A stretch of 32,844 nucleotides of DNA from Burkholderiales bacterium (lineage in GTDB: Bacteria > Pseudomonadota > Gammaproteobacteria > Burkholderiales > Burkholderiaceae_C), in contig QBMB01000051.1 of NCBI GenBank assembly GCA_003241965.1, positions 1 through 32,844 of the forward strand, in the 5' to 3' direction. Positions 7,935 through 16,402 of the stretch are shown piece after piece. Both the position numbers and the translations under genes were made by a program. The notes beneath the pieces are model-generated. The model was not told the origin of the DNA and searched no databases. It saw only the letters and a list, made by a program, of their open reading frames with translations. How positions within the stretch are numbered: position 1 is the stretch's first letter; each line of letters starts with the position of its first letter.

Positions 7935-8474
7935 TCATCGCTGATGGCGTTTTCTGCGGGTCATCAGCAGCCAAGCCCAGACCACGGCCAGAGCCGCGTA
8001 GTTGGCTATGACGAATCCAGGCCGGTTCCACGCAACGCCATCAAAGCCCCAGTACGTCAGCGGATAAAAAACAGGGGACGGGTAGAAGTCATCCGAGTGG
8101 GTGAAGACATCGATCAGGATGTGCGACCACCAGCCTGCCAAAGGCCACCAGAAGACGCGCAGCCACAACCCAGTTGCGGCAGTGACGCCCAAAGCGATCA
8201 CGCCACTGTGAAACACGCAGTGAAGATGGTGTGACCACAGCTCCACCTCAGCCGGCAGCGGTTGTGCCCGGTCCGGCAAGGCTCTCAAATACAGCATGAA
8301 ATCGCCCGTCAGGCCGTTGAACAACGCCCACGCGACCACAGGAAGTGTGTGCATCAGGTCTGGCACCACGGCCAGGGCGACAAAGGCGACGCCGGCTGCT
8401 CTGGGCAGCGCCCGCTGGCGGACCAGCAGCAACGCTCCTGCTCCGGCCCACAGCGCATGTGCAGCAATGTCCAC
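7935..8474 (-). CDS. Small integral membrane protein, YdjM-like
   Basis: A 179-aa protein with about four hydrophobic segments (residues 4-38, a central pair near 80-130, and a C-terminal one near 150-172). Histidine/aspartate motifs lie between the segments: SHHLHCVFHSG and GWWSHILIDVFTHSDDF. These resemble the membrane-bound metal-dependent hydrolase family PF04307 (YdjM-like), but I am not certain of the assignment. A GTG start at 8474 is chosen because GGAG sits 6 bases upstream; a TTG at 8486 in the same frame is the alternative. It is divergent from the small exported protein at 8576 and lies inside the copper island, though no direct metal role is shown. Confidence 0.7.
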   Translation of the reverse strand: MDIAAHALWAGAGALLLVRQRALPRAAGVAFVALAVVPDLMHTLPVVAWALFNGLTGDFMLYLRALPDRAQPLPAEVELWSHHLHCVFHSGVIALGVTAATGLWLRVFWWPLAGWWSHILIDVFTHSDDFYPSPVFYPLTYWGFDGVAWNRPGFVIANYAALAVVWAWLLMTRRKRHQR

Positions 8475-8480
8475 TGTGTT

Positions 8481-8484
8481 CTCC
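8481..8484 (-). promoter_or_regulatory. Shine-Dalgarno GGAG favouring the GTG start at 8474
   Basis: On the minus strand GGAG is followed by six bases and then GTG (8474-8472). The upstream TTG at 8486 would place this site inside the coding region and has no site of its own. This decides the start of the membrane protein gene. Confidence 0.6.
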
Positions 8485-8514
8485 AAGCGCGCAGGCTGCG
8501 TGCGATGCTCACAG

Positions 8515-8568
8515 TCTAGGGCTCGTCACATCCCAGGGTCAGCGCAACCGTGGCGCAGACCCTAGAAT
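8515..8568 (+). promoter_or_regulatory. Divergent promoter region with inverted TCTAGGG/CCCTAGA
   Basis: The 97-base region between two divergent genes contains TCTAGGG (8515-8521) and its inverse CCCTAGA (8560-8566), with starts 45 bases apart. The right arm overlaps TAGAAT (8563-8568), a good -10 box. It lies only 7 bases before the ATG at 8576, so the message would be leaderless or nearly so. I could not identify a matching -35. The dyad could be an operator or chance. Confidence 0.3.
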
Positions 8569-8575
8569 CACCGCC

Positions 8576-8926
8576 ATGCGCCGCCTGCTTGCTCTCATCC
8601 TGTGTCTGCTGATCCCCTTGCAGGGATTCGCGGCGCTGAAGACAGCAAGCGTTCCTTGCCCCATGCAGGCTGGGATGAGCATGAATGTCGATATGGAGGA
8701 CCTGACCGAGGCCATGGAAGACTGCTGCAACGACGCGGCCACTTTTGAGCGCACCGGTGAGATGTGCAAGTCCGGCAAGAGCCTCCAGGCGCCGTCGTCG
8801 TGGATGCCACCCCCCTCACCGATTGAGTTCCAAGCCCACGCGACCCCTCCGCAGCGCGAGCCTGTCTGGCGGGAGCATCCGCCGGGTCAGCCCACGCGCC
8901 TCTGGCGCCCTCCCACTTCCGTCTGA
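8576..8926 (+). CDS. Small exported Cys-containing protein ahead of cusCBA
   Basis: A 116-aa protein with a signal peptide (MRRLLALILCLLIPLQGFAA). The mature part contains PCPMQAGMSM, a DCCND motif and EMCKSGK, and a proline-rich tail with His residues. The cysteines and methionines could bind copper or form disulfides. Small proteins of this kind at the head of heavy-metal RND operons (CzcI-like and related) are common but poorly defined. I did not recognise a named family. The gene lies 93 bases before the CusC-like gene on the same strand, so it is probably the first gene of that operon. No ribosome site is evident, and the nearby -10-like TAGAAT suggests a leaderless start. Confidence 0.68.
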   Translation: MRRLLALILCLLIPLQGFAALKTASVPCPMQAGMSMNVDMEDLTEAMEDCCNDAATFERTGEMCKSGKSLQAPSSWMPPPSPIEFQAHATPPQREPVWREHPPGQPTRLWRPPTSV

Positions 8927-9019
8927 TTCCCAGCAAAGCGCAGCCCATCGTTCGGTGGTGCTGCTGTCGCACGTTGCCAGGGTTGTTGCGCCCGGGCGTG
9001 CCTGCTCCGGAGCTCAGAC

Positions 9020-10285
9020 ATGGAACACCTTTCGCTTTTCTTCGCACGCGCCGTGCTGGCCTTCGCCGGTCTGCTCGCACTGGTCACGCCCGTGGCCGCC
9101 GAAGAACCCCTGAGCCTGAGCGCCGCCGTGCGCTCGGCCTTGGCGCACTCGCGCAGCCTTGACGCCTCGAGCGCTGCCGCGCAGGGCGCGCGCGAGATGG
9201 CGGTGGCGGCCGCGCAGCGGCCCGATCCGGTGCTGCGCCTGTCGCTGGACAACCTTCCGGTGGACGGACCGGATCGCTTCAGCGTCACGCGCGATTTCAT
9301 GACCATGCGCTCCATCGGGCTCATGCAGACCCTGCCCAACGCGGACAAGCGTCGCGCAAGGGGCGCGCGCTACGAGCGTGAGGCAGATGCCGCGCTGAGT
9401 GAACGGGCGCAGCGTGCGGCCACGCTGCAGGCCGAGGTGGCCCAGGCCTGGCTGGAGCGACGCCTGCAGGAGCGGCGGATGCAGGTTCTGCAGGACCAGA
9501 TCAACGAGGCCCGCGTGCTGGTGCAGACCACTGAGGCGGGCCTGCGTGGTGGCCGTGGTTCTGCAGCCGATGCGCTGGGCGCACGCGAGGCGCTGGCCCA
9601 ACTGGAGCAAGGCTTGATCGGCGTTCAGGCCGAGCGTGCCAATGCAGGGTTGACGCTGGCACGCTTCACCGGTGGGCCGCGTGATCAACCCTTGGCTGAT
9701 CCACCGCCATTTGATCGCACGGCGCTGGACATCACGGCAGTGGAACGATTGCCAGATCTGGCCGCCTTGCAGGCCCGCGAGGCCGTGGCTCGGGCCGAGG
9801 CCGAAGTGGCCCGCCAGGACCTCAAGCCCGACTGGAGCGCGGAGATCATGTTCAGCCAGCGCGGCTCGCAGTTCTCCAACATGGTGTCGATCGGGGTGTC
9901 GGTGCCACTGCAGTGGGACAAGCCGCAGCGCCAGCAGCGCGAACTCGCTGCGCGTCTGGCCCGAGTGAACGAACTCGAGGCCGAGCGCGAAGAGCAGACG
10001 CGCGAGCGTGTGCTGCAAGTGCAGCGCTGGCAGCAAGACTGGCGCGCCGGGCTGCAGCGGCTGGCGCACCTGGACGCGCAACGCCAGCCACTGGCTGCGC
10101 AGCGTGTTGAAGTGGCGCTGGCCGCTTACCGAGGCGGGCGCGAGGGCCTGGGCGCCGTGCTGCAGGCGCGCCGCGATGCGCTGAGTCTGGCGCTGGAGCG
10201 GCTGGCGCTGGAGCGTGACACCGCTGGCCTGTGGGCGCAGCTCGAATACCTGTTTCCCGACACCACCGCTGGAGTGAAGCCATGA
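9020..10285 (+). CDS. cusC: TolC-family outer-membrane efflux channel of the Cus system
   Basis: A 421-aa outer-membrane protein of the TolC/CusC/CzcC family, with a signal peptide (residues 1-27, ending PVAA). Long alpha-helical, Ala/Arg/Glu-rich repeats follow, typical of the periplasmic tunnel. E. coli CusC is lipidated, but this protein has no cysteine after the signal peptide, so it should be a non-lipidated channel. The start at 9020 has GGAG 7 bases upstream. Its stop overlaps the cusB start as ATGA (10282-10285), so the two are translationally coupled. Function as the exit duct for Cu(I)/Ag(I) comes from the operon rather than from residues of its own. Confidence 0.88.
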   Translation: MEHLSLFFARAVLAFAGLLALVTPVAAEEPLSLSAAVRSALAHSRSLDASSAAAQGAREMAVAAAQRPDPVLRLSLDNLPVDGPDRFSVTRDFMTMRSIGLMQTLPNADKRRARGARYEREADAALSERAQRAATLQAEVAQAWLERRLQERRMQVLQDQINEARVLVQTTEAGLRGGRGSAADALGAREALAQLEQGLIGVQAERANAGLTLARFTGGPRDQPLADPPPFDRTALDITAVERLPDLAALQAREAVARAEAEVARQDLKPDWSAEIMFSQRGSQFSNMVSIGVSVPLQWDKPQRQQRELAARLARVNELEAEREEQTRERVLQVQRWQQDWRAGLQRLAHLDAQRQPLAAQRVEVALAAYRGGREGLGAVLQARRDALSLALERLALERDTAGLWAQLEYLFPDTTAGVKP

Positions 10286-11883
10286 ACAAAAGAACATCCT
10301 TCATCGCCCTGGCGGCTGTGGCCGTGCTCGTTGCCGTGGGTGGTGGCGCCTGGTGGCTGGGCATGCAGCAGGGCATGGGCCATACGACGCCGGCCGCCGC
10401 GCAGCCTGTGGCAAGTGCCACCGCCGCCGCCGACCCGTCGCAGTGGACCATCCCGCAAGGCGAAGAAGCCACACGCCGGCACATCCGCGATGCCCTCAAG
10501 GCCGGCGACGTGGACCCCGCCACGGGCCGGCGCATCCTGAATTACCACGACCCCATGGTGCCGGGCAAGAACTTCGAGGCGCCTGCGAAATCGCCCTTCA
10601 TGGACATGATGCTGGTGCCTCGTTATGCCGGCAGCGATGCAGCGGACGCCAGCAGCGTCACCGTGAGCCCGCGGATCCAGCAGAACCTCGGCTTGCGCAC
10701 GGCGCCGGTCGTTGAAGGCTCGCTGGTGTCGGAAGTGACGGCGGTGGGCAACGTGGCCTGGAACGAGCGCGAGCGGGTGGAGATGAGTTCGCGTGCCATG
10801 GGCTTCGTGGAGAAACTGCATGTGAAAGCGGCGCTGGACCGCGTGGCCGCTGGCGCGCCTTTGGCCGAGTTGTACGTGCCCGACTGGGTGGCCGCGCAGG
10901 AGGAATATCTGGCGTTGGCGCGCCTCGGCGGTGCAGGCACCGACACACTGAAAGACGCAGCTCGCCAGCGCATGCGCCAGGTGGGCATGACGCCCGCGCA
11001 CATCGAGCGCGTGGTGACCTCAGGCCAGGTGCAACCGCGCTTCACGCTGAACGCCCCCATCGCCGGTATCGTGAGCGAGCTCATGGTGCGCGAGGGCGCC
11101 ACCGTGATGCCGGGCATGACGCTGATGCGCCTGCAAGGCACCCGCACCGTATGGGCCGAGGGGGCCGTGCCCGAGAGCCAGGCCGCGCTGCTGCAACTGG
11201 GCGCACGCGTGCGCACCACCAGCCCCGGCGCGCCAGGGCAGACGTTTGAAGGCCAGGTGCAGGCGTTGCTGCCCGAGGTGGACGCGGTCACCCGCACCAT
11301 CCGTGCGCGGGTCGAGCTGGCCAACCCGCAGGGGCGGCTGGTGCCGGGCATGCTGGTGAGCATGCGGCTGGACCGCCCGAAGGCCGCGGCCACGCTGCTG
11401 GTGCCCAGCGACGCCGTGATCCACACCGGGCGGCGCAGCGTTGTGATGGTGGCGGAAGACGGCGGGCGCTTCCGTCCGGTGGAGGTGACCGCGGGTCTGG
11501 AGGTGGGTGGCCAGACCGAGATCAGCGCAGGTCTTCAAATGGGGCAGCGCGTGGTGCTCTCGGGCCAGTTTTTGATCGACTCCGAAGCCAGCCTGCGCGG
11601 GCTGGAGGCGCGGCTCAACCAGGAGCTCGCACCAAAGGCTCAGCGCTACACCACCGACGCAGTGATCGACGCACTCAGTGGCGACACGGTCACGCTCACA
11701 CACCCACCCATTGCGGCGCTGAAGTGGCCGCAGATGCAGATGGACTTCAAACTGCCGCCGCGCGCGCAGCAGCCACGCGATCTGGAAGCGGGTGACCGCC
11801 TGCAGATCGAGTTTGAAATGCAGGACGGTGATGTGCCGCGCATCACCAGCCTGCAGCGCGTGGCACCGGAGCCCGGCAAATGA
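10282..11883 (+). CDS. cusB: CusB-type periplasmic adaptor with fused CusF domain
   Basis: A 533-aa membrane-fusion protein linking CusA to CusC in the periplasm. It has an N-terminal membrane anchor (residues 7-27). A degenerate heavy-metal-binding segment follows at about 88-117 (NYHDPMVPG then [14 protein letters not shown]), Met-rich and lacking cysteines. Next come the barrel-sandwich and beta-barrel adaptor regions. About 455-533 is a CusF-like metallochaperone domain. Its ligand set H474, W482, M485 and M487 keeps exactly the spacing of H36, W44, M47 and M49 in E. coli CusF, including the cation-pi tryptophan. No separate cusF gene is present in the window, so the fusion replaces it. 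It overlaps cusC and cusA by 4 bases each. Confidence 0.93.
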   Translation: MNKRTSFIALAAVAVLVAVGGGAWWLGMQQGMGHTTPAAAQPVASATAAADPSQWTIPQGEEATRRHIRDALKAGDVDPATGRRILNYHDPMVPGKNFEAPAKSPFMDMMLVPRYAGSDAADASSVTVSPRIQQNLGLRTAPVVEGSLVSEVTAVGNVAWNERERVEMSSRAMGFVEKLHVKAALDRVAAGAPLAELYVPDWVAAQEEYLALARLGGAGTDTLKDAARQRMRQVGMTPAHIERVVTSGQVQPRFTLNAPIAGIVSELMVREGATVMPGMTLMRLQGTRTVWAEGAVPESQAALLQLGARVRTTSPGAPGQTFEGQVQALLPEVDAVTRTIRARVELANPQGRLVPGMLVSMRLDRPKAAATLLVPSDAVIHTGRRSVVMVAEDGGRFRPVEVTAGLEVGGQTEISAGLQMGQRVVLSGQFLIDSEASLRGLEARLNQELAPKAQRYTTDAVIDALSGDTVTLTHPPIAALKWPQMQMDFKLPPRAQQPRDLEAGDRLQIEFEMQDGDVPRITSLQRVAPEPGK

Positions 11884-14800
11884 TCGCGGGCCTGATCCGC
11901 TGGAGCATCTCCAACCGTTTCCTCGTGCTGCTGGCCACCGCACTGCTGAGCGCCTGGGGCGTGGTGGCCCTGCAGCGCACGCCGTTGGATGCATTGCCCG
12001 ACCTCTCCGACACGCAAGTGATCATCCGCACCACGTGGCCGGGGCAGGCGCCGCAGATCGTGGAGAACCAGGTCACCTACCCGCTGACCACCACCATGCT
12101 CTCGGTGCCAGGCGCTCGCGCCGTGCGTGGCTTCTCGATGTTTGGTGACAGCTTTGTCTATGTGCTGTTTGAAGACGATGTAGACCCGTACTGGGCGCGC
12201 TCGCGCGTGCTGGAGTACCTCAACCAGGTGCAGGCGCGCCTGCCGCGCGGCGCGAGTTCCTCGCTGGGTCCCGACGCCACGGGCGTGGGCTGGATCTACC
12301 AGTACGCGCTGATCGACCGCACGGGCGGGCAGGACGTGGCGCAGCTGCGCGCCCTGCAAGACTGGTTCATTCGTTTCGAACTCAAGACTGTGCCCGATGT
12401 GGCCGAGGTCGCCAGCGTGGGCGGCATGGTCAAGCAGTACCAGATCGTGCTCGACCCCGACAAGATGGCCGCCTACCGCGTGACGCAGGCCATGGTGGCC
12501 GAGGCGGTGGCGCGCGGCAACCAGGAGGCCGGGGGCTCGGTGCTGGAGCTGGGCGAAGCCGAGTACGCGGTGCGCGCCAGCGGCTACCTCAAAACGCTCG
12601 ATGACTTCCGCGCCATCCCGCTCATCACCAGCGCCAGCGGTGTGTCGGTGCGCCTGGGCGACGTGGCGCGGGTGCAGACCGGTCCGGAAATGCGACGCGG
12701 CATCGGTGAGCTCGATGGCGAGGGCGAGGCGGTGGGCGGTGTGGTGGTGATGCGTTCGGGCAAGAACGCGCTGCAGACCATCGCGGCGGTAAAGACCCGG
12801 CTGGCCGAGCTGCAGCGCAGCTTGCCCCCCGGTGTGGAGATCGTGCCGGTGTACGACCGCTCAGGTCTGATCGAGCGCGCAGTGAAGAACCTCGGTCAAA
12901 AGCTGCTGGAAGAGTTCATCGTGGTCGCGCTGGTGTGCCTGGCTTTTTTGTTTCACCTGCGCAGCGCGCTGGTGGCCAGCATCTCGCTGCCACTGGGTGT
13001 GTTGATGGCCTTCATCGTGATGCAGCAGCAGGGCATCAATGCCAACGTGATGTCGCTGGGGGGCATTGCCATTGCCATCGGTGCCATGGTGGACGCGGCC
13101 ATCGTGATGATCGAAAACGCCCACAAGCACCTGGAACGTTGGGCGCACCAGCATCCGGGTGAAACGCTGCAGGGCGAGCCGCGCTGGCGCGTGATCGGCG
13201 ACGCCGCAGCCGAGGTGGGGCCGGCACTCTTCTTCTCGCTGCTCATCATCACGCTGAGCTTCATTCCGGTGTTCACGCTGGAAGCCCAAGAGGGTCGGCT
13301 GTTCTCGCCGCTGGCCTTCACCAAGACCTACGCCATGGCGGCGTCGGCCGGGCTGGCGGTGACGCTGATCCCGGTGCTCATGGGCTACCTCATCCGCGGG
13401 CGCATTCCTGCAGAGACGGCCAACCCGCTGAACCGCGCGCTGATCGCGCTGTACCGCCCGGTGCTGGATGCGGTGTTGAAGGCGCCGAAGCTCACGCTGC
13501 TGGTGGCTGCACTGGTGTTGGTGGCCAGCCTGTGGCCGTTGCGCCAGTTGGGCAGCGAGTTCATGCCGCCGCTGGACGAAGGCGACCTGCTCTACATGCC
13601 CACCGCGCTGCCCGGGCTCTCGGCGTCCAAAGCGGCCGAGCTGCTGCAGCAGACCGACCGCCTCATCAAGACCATTCCCGAGGTGCAGAGCGTGTACGGC
13701 AAAGCTGGGCGCGCCGAGACCGCCACCGACCCGGCGCCACTGGAGATGTTCGAGACCATGATCCAGTTCAAGCCGCGCAACGAATGGCGCGCCGGCCTCA
13801 CGCCCGAGGCGCTGATCGAGGAGCTCGACCGTACCGTGCGCGTGCCGGGCCTGTCCAACATCTGGGTGCCACCGATCCGCAACCGCATCGACATGCTGGC
13901 CACCGGCATCAAGAGCCCGGTGGGGGTGAAGGTGGCCGGGCCGGATCTCGCCACCATCGACCGCCTGACTGGTGAGATCGAGCGCGCAGTGAAGGACGTG
14001 CCCGGTGTGAGCAGTGCACTGGCCGAGCGCCTCACGGGTGGGCGTTACATCGACGTGGACATCCGTCGCGCAGACGCGGCGCGCTACGGCCTCAACATCG
14101 CCGATGTGCAAGACATCGTGGCTGGCGGCGTGGGTGGCATGAACATCGGCGAGACGGTGGAGGGCCTGCAGCGTTTCCCGATCAACCTGCGCTACCCGCG
14201 CGAATTGCGCGACTCATTGCCCAAGCTGCGCGCGCTGCCCATCGTGGCACCGGGCGGCCAGCGTCTGGTGTTGTCAGACGTGGCCGATCTGCGCATCACC
14301 GAAGGACCCCCCATGCTGCGCAGCGAAAACGCGCGCCTGGCCGGTTTTGTGTACGTGGACATCCGCGGGCGCGACCTGCGCGGTTCGGTGCTGGACATGC
14401 AGCGAGCAGTGGCTGAGCAGGTGGTGCTGCCCGCCGGGTACTCGGTGTCGTGGTCGGGGCAGTTCGAATTTCTGGAGCGCGCTACGGCCAAGCTGAAGCT
14501 GGTGGTGCCGGTCACGCTGCTGATCATCTTCGTCCTGCTGTATTTGATCTTCCGCCGCTTTGATGAAGCGCTGCTGATCATGGCCACGTTGCCGTTCGCC
14601 CTGGTGGGTGGTGTGTGGTTGCTGTGGCTGCTGGGGCACAACCTGTCGGTGGCCAGCGTGGTGGGCTTCATTGCGCTGGCTGGGGTGGCGGCCGAGTTCG
14701 GCGTGATCATGCTGATCTACCTCAAGCAAGCCTGGCAGGAGCGCCTGGACGCCGGGCGCACCGACGAGCCTTCATTGCTGGAGGCGATCCGCGAAGGCGC

Positions 14801-15032
14801 GGTGTTGCGGGTGCGGCCCAAGGCCATGACGGTGGCCACCATCGTGGCCGGGTTGTTGCCGCTGTTCTGGGGCATGGGCACCGGCAGTGAGGTGATGCAG
14901 CGGATCGCTGCGCCCATGGTGGGCGGCATGATCAGCGCGCCGCTGCTCTCGCTGCTGGTGGTACCGGTGGCTTACCGGCTCATGCGCCGGCGCGAGGCAC
15001 GCGGTCAGGGAAGGCCCACTGCTCAGCCGTGA
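11880..15032 (+). CDS. cusA: CusA-type heavy-metal RND efflux pump
   Basis: A 1050-aa inner-membrane proton-driven pump of the HME-RND family, normal in length, with twelve expected membrane segments and two large periplasmic loops. The three methionines that bind Cu(I)/Ag(I) in E. coli CusA occur at the same numbers: M573 ([10 protein letters not shown]), M623 (PLEMFET) and M672 (RIDMLATG). The proton-relay aspartate D405 lies in [17 protein letters not shown]. These features place it in the monovalent copper/silver subgroup rather than the zinc/cobalt one. The start overlaps the cusB stop as ATGA (11880-11883), with GGAG 8 bases upstream. Its end overlaps the convergent SUMF1-fold gene by 10 bases. 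Confidence 0.95.
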   Translation: MIAGLIRWSISNRFLVLLATALLSAWGVVALQRTPLDALPDLSDTQVIIRTTWPGQAPQIVENQVTYPLTTTMLSVPGARAVRGFSMFGDSFVYVLFEDDVDPYWARSRVLEYLNQVQARLPRGASSSLGPDATGVGWIYQYALIDRTGGQDVAQLRALQDWFIRFELKTVPDVAEVASVGGMVKQYQIVLDPDKMAAYRVTQAMVAEAVARGNQEAGGSVLELGEAEYAVRASGYLKTLDDFRAIPLITSASGVSVRLGDVARVQTGPEMRRGIGELDGEGEAVGGVVVMRSGKNALQTIAAVKTRLAELQRSLPPGVEIVPVYDRSGLIERAVKNLGQKLLEEFIVVALVCLAFLFHLRSALVASISLPLGVLMAFIVMQQQGINANVMSLGGIAIAIGAMVDAAIVMIENAHKHLERWAHQHPGETLQGEPRWRVIGDAAAEVGPALFFSLLIITLSFIPVFTLEAQEGRLFSPLAFTKTYAMAASAGLAVTLIPVLMGYLIRGRIPAETANPLNRALIALYRPVLDAVLKAPKLTLLVAALVLVASLWPLRQLGSEFMPPLDEGDLLYMPTALPGLSASKAAELLQQTDRLIKTIPEVQSVYGKAGRAETATDPAPLEMFETMIQFKPRNEWRAGLTPEALIEELDRTVRVPGLSNIWVPPIRNRIDMLATGIKSPVGVKVAGPDLATIDRLTGEIERAVKDVPGVSSALAERLTGGRYIDVDIRRADAARYGLNIADVQDIVAGGVGGMNIGETVEGLQRFPINLRYPRELRDSLPKLRALPIVAPGGQRLVLSDVADLRITEGPPMLRSENARLAGFVYVDIRGRDLRGSVLDMQRAVAEQVVLPAGYSVSWSGQFEFLERATAKLKLVVPVTLLIIFVLLYLIFRRFDEALLIMATLPFALVGGVWLLWLLGHNLSVASVVGFIALAGVAAEFGVIMLIYLKQAWQERLDAGRTDEPSLLEAIREGAVLRVRPKAMTVATIVAGLLPLFWGMGTGSEVMQRIAAPMVGGMISAPLLSLLVVPVAYRLMRRREARGQGRPTAQP

Positions 15033-15733
15033 GCGCAGCGAAATCCGATGTAGACCGCGTAGAAATCGGCCGCTTTCCAGGCCGCCACATCGGCCTTCAT
15101 TTGTGAGCTGCCGTACCACCACGAGCCACCCATGGTGCGGCGCTCGTTGCCCTGTGCGTCGCTGACCCATTCCCACACGTTGGCACCCATGTCGTGCAGA
15201 CCATTGACGCCGGCGGCGGTCTGTCCAGCCGGGGCTGCGCGGGGCCAGCGGTCGGGCTCGCTGGTGTTGGCGCCTTGTGGGCTGTTGCCCGTGGGCCAGG
15301 GGTAGGTGGTGCCGCGCTGCCAGGGTGCGGGTGGGTTGGCGCGCTGTTCGGTGAACGCGGCGCTCAGCCATTCGGACGCGGTGGGCAGGCGGCCACCCGC
15401 CCAGCGGCAATAGGCCGCGGCCTCGGCGTGCGTGAGGTGCACGGCGGGCAGTTGTGGGGAAGAGGGCGCCACACCATCGGGTTTGCGCCAGTTCCAGCCA
15501 GGCCTGCGCTGCCAGCCACCTTCAAACTCGAAACCACCGCCCTCACTTTCCGCTCGTGTGACGGTGGACGTGGCCTGGGCAAAGCGGGCGAACTGCTCGA
15601 TCGTTACCTCGGTGCGGTCGATGGCGAACTTGCCCAGTTGGACGCGGTCGGCAGGCATTGCCGTTTGGGCCGGCGCTGAGGCGGACCATGCCGCCACGAG
15701 GAGCGGTGCAAAAGCACGGAGTGGGTGTTTCAT
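15023..15733 (-). CDS. Exported SUMF1/FGE-sulfatase-fold protein
   Basis: A 236-aa protein with a signal peptide (about residues 1-22, ending APAQ). One SUMF1-type domain follows, shown by [68 protein letters not shown] and the C-terminal IGFRCAHG. Formylglycine-generating enzymes carry a copper-binding Cys pair shortly before the GFR motif. Here that segment has no cysteine, so sulfatase activation is unlikely, and a binding or accessory role as in PvdO/NirV-like proteins is more plausible. It follows the thioesterase gene by 17 bases and converges on cusA with a 10-base overlap. Its presence beside a copper operon is noteworthy but its role is unknown. Confidence 0.82.
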   Translation of the reverse strand: MKHPLRAFAPLLVAAWSASAPAQTAMPADRVQLGKFAIDRTEVTIEQFARFAQATSTVTRAESEGGGFEFEGGWQRRPGWNWRKPDGVAPSSPQLPAVHLTHAEAAAYCRWAGGRLPTASEWLSAAFTEQRANPPAPWQRGTTYPWPTGNSPQGANTSEPDRWPRAAPAGQTAAGVNGLHDMGANVWEWVSDAQGNERRTMGGSWWYGSSQMKADVAAWKAADFYAVYIGFRCAHG

Positions 15734-15750
15734 GACCCGCTGTGACCCGC

Positions 15751-16236
15751 TCAGCTCGAAGGAGTTCGCAGCTCGTCGAAGCGGCTGGCGAATTCCTGGC
15801 GCAGTTGTTTGCGCACCTGGGCCGCGGCGTGGCGGCGGCGTTCGTCGGGCGTTTCGGGTTGCAGCGGCGGCACCGCCACAGGCTTGCCGTCGTCACCCAC
15901 CGCCACCATCGTGAAGAAGCAGCTGTTGGCGTGTCGCACCACCTGGTTGCGGATGTTCTCGGTGACCACCTTGATGCCGATTTCCATGGACGATGTGCCG
16001 GTGTTGTTCACCGAGGCCATGAAGGTGACGAGTTCGCCCACGTGGATGGGCTGGCGGAACATCACCTGGTCCACCGACAGCGTGACCACATAGCTGCGCG
16101 CGTAGCGGCTGGCGCAGGCATAGGCCACCTGGTCGAGCAGCTTGAGCACGGTACCGCCGTGCACATTGCCTGAAAAATTGGCCATGTCCGGCGTCATGAG
16201 CACCGTCATGGAGAGTTGGTGGTTGGGCAGGTCCAT
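15751..16236 (-). CDS. Hotdog-fold acyl-CoA thioesterase
   Basis: A 161-aa cytosolic protein of the YciA/BFIT-type acyl-CoA hydrolase family. NFSGNVHGGTVLKLLDQVAYACA (about residues 20-42) holds the catalytic aspartate of the hotdog helix. LSVDQVMFRQPIHVGELV and SMEIGIKVVTEN are the family's following strands. It hydrolyses acyl-CoA to free acid and CoA; chain length cannot be told from sequence. The C-terminal 35 residues are charged and variable. The gene leads the minus-strand pair with the SUMF1-fold gene and is divergent from the iron operon. No clear ribosome site is seen before the ATG at 16236. Confidence 0.9.
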   Translation of the reverse strand: MDLPNHQLSMTVLMTPDMANFSGNVHGGTVLKLLDQVAYACASRYARSYVVTLSVDQVMFRQPIHVGELVTFMASVNNTGTSSMEIGIKVVTENIRNQVVRHANSCFFTMVAVGDDGKPVAVPPLQPETPDERRRHAAAQVRKQLRQEFASRFDELRTPSS

Positions 16237-16321
16237 GGTCGGGGTCCGGTTCGGCGCAGCACGGCGCTGCAGCCGCGGATTGTGCCCCGGCGCAAGCGCC
16301 TCGGGAATTGCAGGACTTTAT

Positions 16322-16340
16322 ACAAATCATTCGCATTTGC
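16322..16340. promoter_or_regulatory. Fur box of the imelysin operon
   Basis: Read on the minus strand the site is GCAAATGCGAATGATTTGT. It matches the 19-base Fur consensus at 11 positions, including both GNNAAT hexamers, and sits in the only AT-rich patch of the intergenic region. It lies about 63-81 bases before the first imelysin start. Iron-replete Fur should repress the downstream operon. Confidence 0.72.
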
Positions 16341-16402
16341 GATATCCTGCGCTCCTGCACTGGCCACGCACACCGGTCAGTCATCCTCCAGGAACCCATT
16401 TC

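Noticed and set aside
12861-14111. A 416-codon minus-strand frame inside cusA
   Set aside because: Antisense of an intact RND pump gene with conserved functional residues.
15023-15733. Active formylglycine-generating enzyme
   Set aside because: The catalytic cysteine pair before the GFR motif is absent, and no sulfatase gene is nearby.
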